Source of the DNA: Gaeumannomyces sp. JS-464
Taxonomy: Eukaryota; Ascomycota; Sordariomycetes; Magnaporthales; Magnaporthaceae
DNA length: 64,000 nucleotides
Direction of reading: 5' to 3'
NCBI GenBank assembly: GCA_002197995.1
Contig: NGZR01000002.1
Location: 2,542,001-2,606,000 of the forward strand
Shown: positions 22,480 through 36,300 of the stretch, one piece after another
How positions within the stretch are numbered: the first letter of the stretch is position 1
Layout: each line of letters begins with the position of its first letter
Translations under genes and position numbers: made by a program
Notes under the pieces: model-generated
What the model was told of the DNA's origin: nothing
What the model saw: only the letters and a program-made list of their open reading frames with translations
Databases searched by the model: none

Positions 22480-23734
22480 TAACAGCTTGTGGTCGCTATC
22501 CCTCAAGTTGATTTTTTTCAAGTGTGTACTAGGATTTGGAACAGGAGCGCTTTGGATCCTTTGTGAGGGAGTCGAGCCCTTTAAATAGTGGTAGGTTTCT
22601 GCACTGAAGTGACTGGGTTCCACAAACAAACCTAGACCCGGCACCGCCATGTTGGAGGTACCCATCAGACTAGCAGGCGAAGAGATGGCTTCCTTTTGGT
22701 CCAGACTTGAGCTGGTCAAGCCTAGGACCTGCCCAGATCTGCTAGAGAGTGGCTACCTTGCCCACTTAGCGCGCGCAAGGGGCTTCACCCAGCGGTCGGC
22801 GCCAGTGGTTGGCCTCTTCCGGGGAGCTGATAGCGGGCATTCTTGGGGGAGAACTGCACATAGGTACTACGGTGTTGGCCTGTTCCATTGTATGTCTGGC
22901 CGCATGTGATGCGAAATCAGAACTTGCAGCTATCGTTATTCACCTACTTGACCGAGCGAACCTGGCGCTGTTTTCGGCCGATGACTACAAAGAAGCGACA
23001 AGCAAGCAACGTTTCCCTGGTCCTTTGCGGCAAACACAACCGCAGCATCAGAAGTCGGCCATGGGTTTGCCATTCCAGTCGCGACGGGCAGCAAAGCTGA
23101 CCTGGCCGACGGGGGATCATGGAATAGGGGCCAGAGACTTGGAGATCCTTCGATGTAGTAGGATCCCGCCAGCAACACAACGCACCGAGATAGGTGCTCG
23201 AGGTGAATGGGGCATGTCGAGTGAACGGCCGCCGTAAACCAGGCGCCTGGCTTCCATCTCGCACACAAGGGCAGAGAAGAGATGGCATGGTTCAGGGATT
23301 TCAAGGAATGCAAAAAGGGGGTGGGTTGGCCCAGAACTCTGGCAGACCGGTGAGGCAACCCTCCGAACACGCGCCACGTTTGGCAGATTTGGCCCCACCG
23401 AGGCTGAATTTGCTGAATACCGTCGCACCGAGGCGTTGTCACGGGCCCACATCCGATCGGAAACGGCTGGGGAAATCGAGATTTGGCGGATTGACAGGCG
23501 AATAGGGTCGCAGGATGGATTTAAAAACCAGATTCTGCACTCACTGTCCCCGGGAATTCACCAGCGTGTCAGATTGTCTGGGTTGGGTGAGGCTTTTCCA
23601 GGTGCTTGGGGAATTAATTAGGTTGCCAGCCAGCCGGCCAAGGTTCGGACAATGCGGGGGCTATTTTCCGTCTTGTGCCAGGTCCCTTGTCTGCCTCATA
23701 GAGTCCTATCCGCGCCGCCGCTTCCAACCAATCA
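22480..23734. other. No supported gene
   Basis: Likely promoter region of the VWA-Vint gene plus spacer. A TTTAAATAG near 22580 could be a TATA-like element for the minus strand. No protein-like frame was found. Confidence 0.5.
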
Positions 23735-23816
23735 TCTTTCGTAGTATAGTGGTCAGTATGCGAGCTTGTCATCAAACACAACGCTCGAGACCCGGGTTCA
23801 ATTCCCGGCGAGAGAG
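23735..23816 (+). tRNA. tRNA-Asp(GTC) with a 10 nt intron
   Basis: The gene folds into a full cloverleaf. The acceptor is TCTTTCG/CGAGAGA (one G-U pair) with discriminator G, and the D-arm is GTATAGTGGTCAGTAT. The anticodon stem is CGAGC/GCTCG around loop TTGTCA-C with anticodon GTC, and the T-arm is CCGGGTTCAATTCCCGG. A 10 nt insert (TCAAACACAA) sits one base after the anticodon, the canonical intron position. Mature length is 72 nt. A T-run follows at about 23840. Confidence 0.93.
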
Positions 23817-23829
23817 ATTTCCATCAAGA

Positions 23830-25963
23830 TTTACCTTTTTTCTCTCTCCTTTTTTTTGCCCCCTTTTGGCTGGGTTACGTGGTTACGTTCAGAAAGGCAT
23901 CATTGGGAGCAGAATTTGGCTTCTCCTTGACCTCAAACCCAGACTTCAGGGGCCGCTCTTTTGATTGAAAGCCATTTGACTTTTTTTTTTTTTTCTCTTT
24001 TTAAACCATCACCAAATAAGATACGAGGCAAATTTGGTGTGACGATGTGTTGATAATCTTGCCACTCTTGTCCCCCGTCCCTTCGAAAACTGAAATTCCC
24101 CCGCGTTTTCGGGACACCCCGTGGCGTCAGCCTTCTGATGACCCAAGCCGGCATCGCAGCGTCCTCCATCCAGATTTGCTCTTGCTGCCTGCCTGCATCT
24201 TGGGTCGAAATGCGGGGTCGGACGAGAACAAAGTTGTGGTGCTCGACGCGCAGCACGTTTCGGCACCTGGGAGGCACAAACCTTACGATAGAGGACCCCG
24301 GACACCAAACCAGCATACGGGCAACGAACAACGTGCAGCCATGTGGACTGCCATCGAGCCACCAGCTTGTCTTCGGGCCAGACAGCCTGCTTGTTGGTCC
24401 ATGTACTCAGTAGGTTTCGAGCTCGAGCACGCCCGGTCTTTGCTCCCAAGCGCGCCAAGGGGTCTGGCCCCTGAACCTGAACCTCCTGCCACGAACGGGG
24501 AGCAAGAAGCTTCCTGTTTGTATGCGTGCACACCCAAACGACCCCGTGCGCGCCTTGGCATCGCACCTCTTTCTCCCGTCCGACGACCGGCAGTGGTGGT
24601 GGTATGTCGCTCGTCGGCGCTGGCTCATGATTTCCAAAGATCTACAAGTAAATCTGTCCTGCTGCGTGAGGTCGGGGAGGGATCTACCATGGGCAGACAC
24701 TCTTTTATTGGATCGCGGCCTTAGATCTCCATTTAGGCGGCCATCGTGTGGGACGTCCCGACGTATAATTGGCCCATATGTCAAGACACGACGCTACTGG
24801 CATTGTGCGCTGCACGGCGGCGGACCTGGGCGTGCTGGGGTGGGCTAGCGGACTCTACGGACCCTCTTATGACGTCGGTGCCTCCTTTTTTTTTTCTTTG
24901 AGAGGAGCACGATGTCGTCCTGACTTGCCCGTGCTGTTTCATGGGGGGCAAAAAGTCATGCTTTGGCGGCGCTAGCAAGGACACACGGCATCGATGGCTG
25001 AGCTGAGTGCGCATCAAAAGTCGGCGCCAAGGCCGCTCAATGCCCTTTGGATTCCGTTGGCAAGTCAGATGTAGACCTTGCGGACAAGTCGTCGTGACGG
25101 TGGCGCGCATTCATTTCGGATGCACCTGCAAACTCAGGGAAGAGGCAGCTAAGACAGCGACGCTTATGTAGGGACGGTGCGGCGTAGTAAGTCCTTGGCT
25201 GGCACGCTGGCTGAGGCGACGGTTTTCAGGGAGCAACAGGTGAGGCCCCCCACGCTGTGCCCTGCTGCGCCAAGGTGCTGCCCGATGCCGGCCGCTGCTG
25301 CTTCTGCGCTTGCAAAACTCGATCGTCGCCTTGCTCGCCATTGGCCCAGCTGCCGGAAAGCTAAGCTGACCAAGAAAAAAAAGGGAACCAGGGAAATGAA
25401 CCCTGGCCTGGCGGGTGGGAGGCGAAAAATGCCATAATGCGGGGAAAGCATGCGCCTGTCCATGGAGCTCCCCAGCAACCGATGTTACCCTTCCCCAGCT
25501 TAGGGTTTGGCAAGGTTGAATGCTGTGCCAAGCCTGATCCGGCCGAGCCGGCGGCGGACTGCTGCTGCTGCTGCGCCCTGGAGCCTGAGGCCTGTTTGGC
25601 AAAGGGTCCCTGCTGCCGTAACATTCTTTTTACATGCCCTCGTTACGAATCGGAATCGCATGTTTGGTCAGTCCACACACACAGACGACCCCGTCCAGCC
25701 ACGAGGGAGAAAAAGAATGAGAACAAGAAAAGAAAGGCAAGGACAGACAGTCGGGGAAAATCGGGTGGTTTTCTCGCAAAAAATAAAAAGCGGAAATTTG
25801 GTGGGCGCACCTCTTCTGCCAAGACCGCTACGCCGCGAGACGCGCGGGTATGGACGGACATGAGAAATACCTTTCTCTGCTCTTAGCAGGCAGCCCCGGC
25901 AGAGAGTGGAAATGAGCGAACGGGCCTTGTTTCCAGGGCCGGCAGGACATTCATCGACTTGGG

Positions 25964-25996
<33 letters not shown>

Positions 25997-26890
25997 CAGG
26001 CCAGACAGCAGTGCAGAATGACGGGAAGTTTTCTACTGGAAACACCAGGCCACATGCGCACGGGATGGCAGCAAAAACAGACCATGTACGACCGTCAGTG
26101 GTCGGGGATGAACCCGGAGAGACGATCAAAGCGCTTGGAGTTGGTGGCTGTGGATGGTGGATGGCTCTTTTTTTTCGGTCTCTTCATCTTCGTGCCCAGG
26201 GTCCCTGCTTCTCTCACATCCCAACCATGTCCCGGCACCGGCTGAGCAGGCAAGGGGAGGGGACCACCACCCACCCCCCGCGCCCACAACCACCCACTTC
26301 CCGGGTTGGTAGGGGACTGCATGCACGATAACCGCCACCGCCGGGCCAGTCAGAGGCTGCCGTTTGCGAATCGGCCGACTAATGGGGCTATGTCATGGAA
26401 AACAGGAGGGCTGCGTGGTTGCCTATTTCGGAGGTGCAACGTCGAAAAGCCCCCAGGTTGTGTGACGAGGCCCAGGGGGGGCGTGTGTGTGCATGGGCGT
26501 GGGCGCGCGCGCCCCACCCAGAGCCTCTCCTGTGGGATGTTACTTTTTTCTCATTACGGCCCATCCACACGCACCACACAGCCTGGGCTGTCCGAACGGG
26601 AAGCCTGCCTGCCCAGGGCAGAGACGGGACATAAAATGCGAGCCTTCCCCCCCTCTCCCTCTCGCTCAGGAGAAAGTTTGTGATCACACTCGCGCCTCTA
26701 GAGTACAAAAGAGCTACAGCGAATCCCACAAACACACAAAAAGAGTATCACGACAGAGAACATACCAATACAAACAACAATCATAGAACACTGCCGACGT
26801 CAGATTTCCTTCCAACAAAGTCACCCATCCACCCGTCCTCTCTCGCCCTCAACCACCACCCAACAACAACAAAACAAAAAAAAACCAAAC
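23830..26890. other. Long gene-poor stretch
   Basis: No supported gene in about 3 kb. The larger frames (for example 24047-24724 plus) overlap comparable frames on the opposite strand and lack domain or splice signals. A poly-A run lies at 25966-25994. The last 250 bp before 26891 is CA/A-rich with an ATAAAA-type box near 26631, typical of a promoter and leader. Confidence 0.5.
25966..25994 (+). repeat. Poly-A run (29 A)
   Basis: An uninterrupted A run in intergenic DNA. There is no sign of a retroposed gene next to it. Confidence 0.95.
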
Positions 26891-27147
26891 ATGTCTTCTC
26901 CCCCGACCGTCCCGCCCACATCCACCAGGCCGAGCGCGCGCCGGTGCTCAAGATCGCGGAGACACAGACCTACAACTACGGCTACAACAGCAGCTCGTCG
27001 TCGCCGCCGCGCGCCGTCCAGGCCCCCGTCCGGTCCTTCTCCTTCTCGCAGGGCAGCCACTGCCACTGCTGCGGCGGCGTCTTCGTCATCAGCAACCGGT
27101 GCAGCAACCGCCAGTGCGAGCACGTCCAGTGCGCCCAGTGCTACTAG
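26891..27147 (+). CDS. Small Cys-rich protein, about 85 aa
   Basis: The ATG at 26891 (MSSPP) lies after an A-rich leader. Four codons later the run of five C at 26900-26904 must be read as six for the frame to continue into AERAPVLKIAETQTYNYGYN, a Ser run, and the C-terminal HCHCCGGVFVISNRCSNRQ / CEHVQCAQCY. Eight or so Cys in CxCC, Cx3C, CxxC spacing suggest a small zinc-binding knuckle. The tail to stop at 27147 is conserved-looking and rich in Cys/His. I do not know a characterised homologue. As read literally, the ATG frame gives Arg/Thr-rich nonsense, so a homopolymer error is the likely explanation. Confidence 0.6.
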
Positions 27148-27149
27148 GC

Positions 27150-27922
27150 GACGCGCGGCAACGCACGCAGGATGCCATCCCAGAGGACGAGTGAGGGGGG
27201 GATGTGTCCACTACCCCGGGGCGTTTTTTATTCGGTAGCTTGGCACCAACACTACAACAACTAGCGAAGACAAGGTAGCCGCCACGATCAACTGCGACCG
27301 GGCTTCGGGCGACAGATGACGATGTACGAAAAAAAGCGGACGGTGGCTTTTAGGTGCATTTTCGCAACACCTCGAGCGTGGCTGGCTGCGAAGCGGCATG
27401 GCGTCCTGTTTGACCGGGCGTTTGTTTTCCCTCTACAACTTTTTTTTTTCATTCTTTTTTTTCATGACGACTCTATTTTCTTTTCTGCTTCTTTCGTCAG
27501 GCGCTGGAACGGGATCACGGCAACCTTCAGATTGTGGAAAAAGGGACACACGGGTTTGTTATTCGGTCGTCCTTTTCGTGTTTTCGGTTGCGAATTATTG
27601 GGTTGGTTTTTCCCTAGCTCGATACCCAGTTCTTGGAATCTGAATTTTTACGAATTACAACACAAACACTGCCCATTTCATTCAATCGCCCAAAGTGATC
27701 GTGTCTTGCCATGGGCTCCTGGGGTGCTACGAATCGCGCGTCCCATGTTGGCATGGTCAGCTTTGATGTTTAAATTTAATATCGAGCATGGATGTCAGCC
27801 ACCAAGTCAGTCAGTCGGCCATCCAGCCAATATTTCCTGTCAAAAGAGGAAATGAAAGAAATAAATGCAGGAGGAAATGAAGCAAAAAAGAAAGTTTTCC
27901 AACAGCAAATTGCCCAAAAAAT
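27150..27922. other. Downstream/intergenic region, no supported gene
   Basis: Probable 3' UTR of the Cys-rich gene followed by T-rich spacer. Frames at 27316-27855 are T-rich and unconvincing. Confidence 0.5.
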
Positions 27923-28013
27923 TGCGGTCTGTGTGGATCGAACACACGACCTTCAGATTTGATGTCCGAAGTGTAACTTCAGTCTGACGCTCTCCCAACT
28001 GAGCTAAGCCCGC
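27923..28013 (-). tRNA. tRNA-Phe(GAA) with an 18 nt intron
   Basis: The minus strand reads GCGGGCTTAGCTCAGTTGGG, then GAGCGTCAGACTGAAG, an 18 nt insert (TTACACTTCGGACATCAA), and ATCTGAAGGTC. The T-arm is TGTGTTCGATCCACA and the acceptor end AGACCGC with discriminator A. The anticodon is GAA. One acceptor pair is mismatched (G5 opposite A). The mature length of 73 nt and close similarity to fungal tRNA-Phe support the call. Confidence 0.93.
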
Positions 28014-28019
28014 TTTGGT

Positions 28020-28789
28020 TCATGTCTCACGGCCTCGATAGTTCTGCACAAGAGGGGTCGGATCTCAGTCAAACGCAGGCTGGCCGCCCTGTGGGTTGTG
28101 CGCTACTGCCTGCTACAAGGCTTGCTTGACCTGCACGACCTGCCGGCTTACCCGTCGGGGAAATACGGAAGGCTGCGAACCAAGCCCACAGCCCACAGTA
28201 AGGGTGGGCTGCCTAGCTCCCCTTGGCTGAGCGGCCTGGGCGCATAGGCAAGGGTCCGGATCCGCCCGTGAAGGGATACTCCCTATAAATGGAAAGCTGT
28301 TACGTACAAATATCACCACTGGAGCAGGGTCACCGGAGGCGCGGATTGTTAGTGTTTCACGCCTCTGCGGAACTCAAAGGAACGCAGCAGGGCTTGTTTT
28401 TTTTTTCTCTTTTCTATTTCTTCGCTCTGGCAACATGGGCTGTGTTGGGATTCTCTCTTGGCGAGCCGGCTATGCCTGGACGGGAGGTGCCTCCATGGAT
28501 GCTGGTGATCTCGGTATTTTTGTTTTGTTTTTACATACCACACGCCCCCCATATGCTTACAACTATTTCTGTACAGTCCAGTCCGGCTTCAGAAACCTCC
28601 AATCTTCGCCCATTTTTGAAAGCAAGATGGGGAATCACCACGCAAGAATCCATTTGCACAAGAAATGCCAGAGGAGAACGGAATCCGATGGCTGCTGTGG
28701 CCTACAGGGAGTAGGCAAGACTCGAGAGGGTTCCAAGTGGGCTCGAGAGAACTTCGTTCAGCCCGAAAAGAGTAGCAAAGGGGACCACA
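28020..28789. other. Spacer between tRNA-Phe and mL50
   Basis: No supported gene; only short frames. Confidence 0.5.
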
Positions 28790-30134
28790 TCATGCTCCGC
28801 CCCTGACCCAGGACTTCTCGACGCTCCGACCGTGCTTACCCTTGCCTGTGACAGGGAGGTCGCGTTTCTCGAGCTCCTGGGCAACCACCTTCCAGCGGCC
28901 CACCATCTTGTCCTTGTCGATGGGCGTTACCCTGCGGTCGTAGACGGTGACATTGGGCAGTTTGGTCAGCTCGCCGCGCGACTCGATCTCCTCGGCGAGC
29001 TTCTTCGGCCTCGGCGGCGTGACCAAGACCTTGATAAGGTCATTGATTGTGCGGACGCCGTTGAGCTTGCTGTCCACCAAGATGTGTCCAGAGAGTTGCT
29101 GGACGCGCTTGGCGATCTGTTGTATGCAGAAGACGGAGGATTGTCAGTCATGTCTCGCGCGTGTAGACAGATGTAGCCCCCGTAGTCATTATTCGAGGTG
29201 CCACATACCGCAAACTTGAGGGATATATCATCGAGTGACATGGTCTTCCAGCTGGGGTCCCAGGTCTCGACAAGCGCAGCCGCCTCCCAGCGTCCAGAGC
29301 ACCAGACTCCGCGTTCTCCTCCGCGGGAGCAGCCTCCGCCTTCACGGCCAGGTCGGCAACCAGGTGGGCCGGCGGCTCGGGCACCAGCCTAGCCTTGCCA
29401 TCCTGCGCCACCTCCAGAGACACGCCCAGCGCGCGCACCGCAGCCTCGCGCCCACCAACCGCCCAGCGTCCAGTGAGCGTCACCTTGGCCTTACCGTGCC
29501 CCTCCGTCGCAGGCCCGGCGGCGCGCACGGCAAGCGCCTCGACGACGGCGCGGCGCACGACGGCCTCGAGCGCAGCCGCGTCCGTGACCTTGGCGGCGCC
29601 AGCGGCGCCGGCAAAGAAGGGCGCGAACCCCAGGCGGCCGCTCCAATGGCCCTCCTGGTCCCACCAGCCGTCGAGCCCGCCGACCATCTCGAGGCCGTCG
29701 CCCGTGATGGCGGGGGTGTAGGCGATGTCCTTGGGCGACGGCGCCCACTCCGGCTCCGGCGGCAGCACAATGTCCGTGTCGATGTCCGCCGCCGCCTCCT
29801 TGCGCCGCGGCCGCCGCGCCAGCCTGGTCGCGGGCCGCTCGAGCTCGGCGGGCTCGGCGGGGGTTGTTGCCTCGGGCTGTGCAGCGGCCGTGACAGGGGC
29901 TGGCTCTGCGGAAGTAGCAGCGGCGGGCTGGGCTAGCGGGGCGTCCTGGACAGCAGCCGGGGTCTCCAGGGGTGTTACGTCGGCGGCATCGCGTTTTGCC
30001 GGCCTCGGGCGGCTCGTCGAGAAGCTGGGGTTGCCGTGGATCTGGGCGGCGGCGAAGCAGCGGGATGCGCACGGGGCCGGCCGGTGGGGGTGAAGCAGCC
30101 CGGAGGCTTGCCGTAATCTTGTTAACCGCCGCAT
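28790..30134 (-). CDS. Mitochondrial large-subunit ribosomal protein mL50
   Basis: Exons 30134-29209 and 29116-28790 are separated by a 92 nt intron (GTATGT...CAACAG, phase 0). The N-terminus (MRRLTRLRQASGLLHPHR) is basic and Ser/Arg-rich, as expected for a mitochondrial presequence. A long Ala/Pro/Glu-rich linker follows, and the C-terminal L50-type domain spans SWKTMSLDDISLKFA, AKRVQQLSGHILVDSKL, RRVTPIDKDKMVGRWKV and LEKRDLPVTG. This matches the mL50 (Ribosomal_L50) family of the mitoribosome. The CCC run at 29286-29288 (GGG on the coding strand) must be four bases for the Ala/Glu stretch before SWKTM to stay in frame. A GTAAGC after VTGKG could define one more intron, so the extreme C-terminus is uncertain. 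It is transcribed divergently from the gene at 30523. Confidence 0.8.
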
Positions 30135-30522
30135 CTTGGGTGTCTGTGATTTGAATTGGTATGTGTGACTCGTAGAAAGTCGAGCCACGGTCGCCTGCAC
30201 GCCTCGCCCCTCGCTCGCGTGCTGCTGTCGATCTTGAGATGGAAGCTTCAGAAATTTTGGTGGAGCCAGCAGCGGAGTTGAAGCCTGAGGCAGCAATTGC
30301 CCCAATTCTATGTGCATTCACTTCACTGCACGGCCCGCAGCTGGCCGGCATTGAGCGGCAGCCCGCAAAGAGCTCGCCGACGAGTTCAGGGTCTGGAAAG
30401 TGTCTTGCACTTGCGCATCGTCACTTGAACTTCGGACCAAATCCCATCCCTTCCCAAAGCAATCATCTGTTCGACATTTCAACATTTCTGGCCTCCAGAC
30501 GTACGAGGCCGTCAGAGTAAAG

Positions 30523-31271
30523 ATGGCCAGGATACCAATAATATTCGTCCTCATTGCAGCGCTCGCATCGCTGGCGATCGCCGCTTGTAAGCTCCAAAGC
30601 GCCACCCCCAAGCCCAGCAACAGCCCATCACCAAGCTGACCGCACGAACAAAAACAGCACCGCCAACGTTCTGCAAATGCACCTGCTTCAAAAACAGCAC
30701 CATTATCCCGCTGGGGCCGGGCCACGAACCACCCGCCGCCCCGCCCGCGCAGAGCCCGACGGCGGCGCCCTCGGACGACAAGAACAAGAACAAGGACAAG
30801 GACAAGGACAAGGCGGGCGGGGCGGCGGCCCCACGGTCGCACATGGAGGACAAGCGCGCGGCGTCGTCGAGCTGCTCGCAGTGCAACCGCGCCTTCTGCC
30901 TCAAGTACAACCTGCCCATCTGCAAGGGCGCCGAGGAGAAGGACGTGGTGACCATGTGCTTCGCCCGCGACTCGCGCAAGGACCGCCTCATCGTCTGGAC
31001 CTTCATCCTCGGCACCGCCGGCCTGCTCGGCTGGGCCGCCGCCCGCCGCGCCCTCGAGCGGCGCGAGATGCGCAAGATGGCCGCCGCCGCCGGGTTGGGC
31101 CCGGGCGGCGGCGACAGCGTGAATGTGGGAGGAGGAGGCGGCGGCGGCGGCGGCAACCCCAGGAGGAGCCCTACGCGGAGGGGAGGCGCCGACGCGGGTG
31201 GGGATTACATGTTTGTGGCCGGGGATGACCGCGGGGAAGGGTCGGCGTCCGGTCTCCGTTCCGGGAGATGA
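30523..31271 (+). CDS. Secreted/membrane Cys-rich fungal protein, 225 aa
   Basis: Exons 30523-30586 and 30658-31271 are split by a 71 nt intron (GTAAGC...AAACAG). The model is fully open. Residues 1-21 (MARIPIIFVLIAALASLAIA) are a signal peptide with the intron right at its end. A luminal Cys-rich part (FCKCTCFKNSTIIPLGPGH) is followed by a low-complexity Asp/Lys stretch and a second Cys cluster (SCSQCNRAFCLKYNLPICKG). One transmembrane helix follows (LIVWTFILGTAGLLGWAAAR), then an Arg/Gly-rich cytosolic tail with a poly-Gly run. I recognise this as a conserved fungal layout but know no function. Type I membrane topology is inferred. It shares a 388 bp divergent promoter region with mL50. Confidence 0.75.
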
Positions 31272-32023
31272 CATGGTTAGATTTCATAGTTTAGGAAACA
31301 ATATGTTTTGATTCTCTCCTTTTATTTTTACCTATCTTGAAAGCGAGGCTCTCCGACCCGTTCTGCCCCGAGGCTGCCTTGGCGTTTGTTACCACGCTCA
31401 GCCATGATATGGGTGACAGTCAGAGCCACCACATGAAGCATCTAATTAGGCGGGATCTGGAATCATAGACTCTGGATCAGCGGAGGGTAACAATAAGCGA
31501 AGCGGGTATTAACCCGGTCCATTTCTCTATACAATGACATGGGCGTCTTCGGCCTTGATGGGACGGAATCAAGCCGCAAAGATGGGTCTTGGGACAGCAT
31601 CACCCACACACAGCCGATGATACCCGGGCGTTGTTATATACCTGGGCATGCAGCCGTGCAGAAGATAGGTATTCCCGGGCATCACGAGGTCGGTGTGTCC
31701 ATACTCGGGATAAATGTATACCCCCTTCAAAAAGGGGGAGGACCCCAACCGAGCCCTACAGACCGTTTCCGGGATATCTTGTCATTTCCTGCTCCGTGGG
31801 AATTGATCATTTGTCCGCCTCTTTTTTTTCTTTCCTTATTTTTCTCTTCCCCATCTTTTGGTCATTACCGCAATGGATCGGATTGAACCCGCCTCTCAGT
31901 TGTGCCCTATTTTTGGTGCTTTTATACCTCCCGACTCCTTTTCCATAACCTGACTTGGGCGCAACTCCGCCACGGTTTTTCATATCTTGCATCATTGTAT
32001 TCTGGATTAAGCTATCCTCATAT
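31272..32023. other. Convergent intergenic region
   Basis: No supported gene. It lies between the 3' ends of the Cys-rich membrane protein gene and DAHP synthase and probably holds both 3' UTRs. Confidence 0.5.
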
Positions 32024-33314
<1,291 letters not shown>

Positions 33315-36300
33315 GTTGACTGCGGAGATTACGGTAAAAGGTGTTGCGATGGGTCAAAAGCTTGCGCTTGTTGCTGCGAGCTAAGGTTGCCGTTCGGGAA
33401 TGGGCCGGCACCAGGCTCTCGACGCCGGGGTGGATGGTGAAAACGAAAGAGTGTAAAGATGGATGGATATGCTCAGCAAGAGGGAGATTGGTCTACGTGG
33501 GGATTCACTTCAGACAGATACAGTCGAGTGCCGAATTGGCCAGAAAACCGGGAGTTAGAGCAGGTATATGTCTCTGCTTGTCTAGAAGGGGCGACAGGTC
33601 AAGGGCAGAGACGCAATGATCCCCACAGTGGTAAAATCTTGGAGAGGTTTTACCAGTGTGTTGGTGACTCAGAAACGACAGCACCCGGCCATAAAAATAT
33701 CAACGCAATGGATCGGAGCGGACAGACGGGAGTTTTTGTGCTAGGTTCCCTTTCCAGACAGCCCCTGCGACAGGCCGGCCCGTGGGATGCCGTGTGAGCT
33801 GTAATATGCATCTTGCATGAAAAAGAAACGGCAACGGAGGGAGGTCAGCGAGTTGTTGGTGCCCAATCGACCGCTACATGTGGCCGATGAGGCCCTCGAG
33901 CGCAGTGGTGGGTTCATTACCACCCTACATCAATGTCGTCCCGAACCGCAGAGCGCGACCCTTCAGTAAGCTTTTGGGTGCCCCTCCAAAGCTCCAAGGT
34001 GGGATGGAAAAGCGGCAGCAAAAGTTTTCGTCCCCGCCTCGTCGCAATTGACTTTGTCTGATTGGCTGGTTGGTGGGTCGCTGTCTTCACCGCCTTTATT
34101 GATAAGATTGTGACTGTGCTTGCAAGGGTCGTGCACGCGGGCGCCCGCTTCACGACGGGACAGGAGACGATGTGCGTTAGCCAGACCGGCGCTCTCGCCG
34201 CGGCCTCGATTATGCACCTCTCTTGTTGTGCGGCCGAATAATCGTTGACCGTATGCAAGAAGGGATGAAATGTTACCAGACGGCCCCGATTTGTCTGAAC
34301 TTTCGTGATACTTGAACTGCTTCACGTCCCAACAGAACAGCCCCTCGGTGTCTTCAACCCCTCTCAACCTTGACCCTGATCGACGGCTTGGGTCAGTGGT
34401 AGTGGCGCTTTTAAAAGCCGCCCAGGTCAGATCGTTGAAAGAGCCATGGCGCCATTGCCACATTTGCCGACTTGTCTGGCCGAACGGAGGGTCAAACAAG
34501 CCAGACAGCCCTCCTCCCTTGCTCTAGCAACAGAGCAGTCGGAGCTGTGCTTACAATATCTACAATATCCCCTCTGGTATTTTTTATTATTATTTTTTTT
34601 TAGGTTGGAACTTTGCCAAGGCGAAGTCAGAGCGCTTCAAGTCGGGTAGCTAGAGTAGTCCGTGGTCGAAAAACCGGCACAGGAATACGGAAGTATTCCG
34701 CGGCGAACACCCACTTATGACAAACCCCAAGGTGGAAGTGTAGGTTATTAATGGCTCGCCTCCCCTCCTTGATCGTCCGTGATCGCAAGCTGGACTCTGT
34801 TGTTTTTTGTTCCCCGAAGAATTTGGGCGCGGATTCTTCATGCGCTCTTGACATGGCCCTGCACCAGTGTGCCATCCTGCCGACGCTGTCTGCTAATCAA
34901 GCATAAACGTAAGATGCTTGGATGCGCGAAGCTCGATCCAACATCCGAATGCTGACACGCGGAGAAAATCCGAGAAAGACAAGAAGAAATGGCGTCCAGC
35001 CCGGTTCGGTCGCTCGCATGGTGCCTACCAGGTGCGAGATTATTTCTTGGTAGTTAGACGTCGGCGCAATGCAGTAAGTTCCGGATTTCCGACCATTCCC
35101 TTTGCTCGCTGTGCGTTCTTGAAGTCGCCTTGGAGGGCCGAGGAAGAAGTCCGAGTCAGAAGTTGGGGAGACCTCTTTGGCCGAAAATAGGCTGGCACAC
35201 TCAACCCTTGCTCCCTGAATTGCATCCACAGCCTCGGCAGCTTTCCGCAAGGGCTTCCAACTGACAAGTCGCAAGAAGTGACCATTCGTCGTTAGCGTGC
35301 TGCTGGATTGGCCCGTGCAATGCTTGACAGGCTGCCATCGCGATTGGCGCTCTTTTTGGCCCTCTCCGGCTGCGACAAGAGGGTGGCGAGGGGTTGGACG
35401 GCGTCGAGGGCGGCGTGGGTTGCATTTCAGCTCCGCAGCTCCGTCACCTCTCCCCGCCCAGCCTCCAGCGCCCATCCCTGACAAAGGGATTGGCTGCGAG
35501 TGCCTCCCTTGAGCTGTGCATGCATGCAACTCTTGGTGACTCGCCATAAATGCCCACCCAACCTGGTTATATCAGCGGGCTGGCCGACAGCAGCCCATCC
35601 GATCTGCCGTTGTCAGGCCGTGACGCAACCAAGGCACCCTTCACCTGAACGCGGTCTGGACTTGTTCTTCGTCGGCGCCGAACAAAAGGCACATGGCACT
35701 GGTCGAGTCAGCGACACCCGCCGAACAGCTCCATCATCCTTGGTCCCAGCTTACCTGGGCCGTCCACAGCGCTTGAGTCGGCCACGACCCGAGTCGTCGG
35801 TCAACCGCCAAACCCCTACAACGCCCACCAACATCAATCGGCACAAGCACGCAGCCACCAGCGGCCCCCCTTTCGGCCCCAAAAAGCGATCTTGGCGTCG
35901 CCGCCCCCTGGGGGTCCAGTCGAGCACTTCCTGGCCGTCTTGAAGCAATTGTGAAACCGCCCGCCCAACCTGCTGGGTGCAGCCTTCTGGGCCGGACGGG
36001 GCGCACGCACATCTGCACTGCACTGTGCTTGCAGGCATCTCTGCCGCACAAACTGGGCTCCTGTCTGCGTCTTGTTTTTACGGTTTTCTGGGTGCATCAT
36101 CGCCCGGGCCCCCTGGCGCACTTCACCGGGTCTTTGTGCGAGGCTGTGATCCGTCAACAGTTGGTGACTGCAACCGATCGGCCTGGGCACTGCCAGCCGC
36201 ACTGTCTTGCCCGCCTGCCACGGCCCGCACGAGCGCCCGCCAGGGTTGATTGACTGGGGCCTCGCCTCGCGTGTTCTTCCACCGACGACGAAGCACCCCC

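Noticed and set aside
24047..24724. 225-codon plus-strand frame
   Set aside because: The opposite strand has a frame of similar size; composition is Pro/Arg-rich with no structure.
25966..25994. Poly-A run as the tail of a retroposed gene
   Set aside because: No coding sequence or target duplication next to it.
30318..31274. 318-codon minus-strand frame
   Set aside because: Antisense to the well-supported signal-peptide/Cys-rich gene at 30523-31271.
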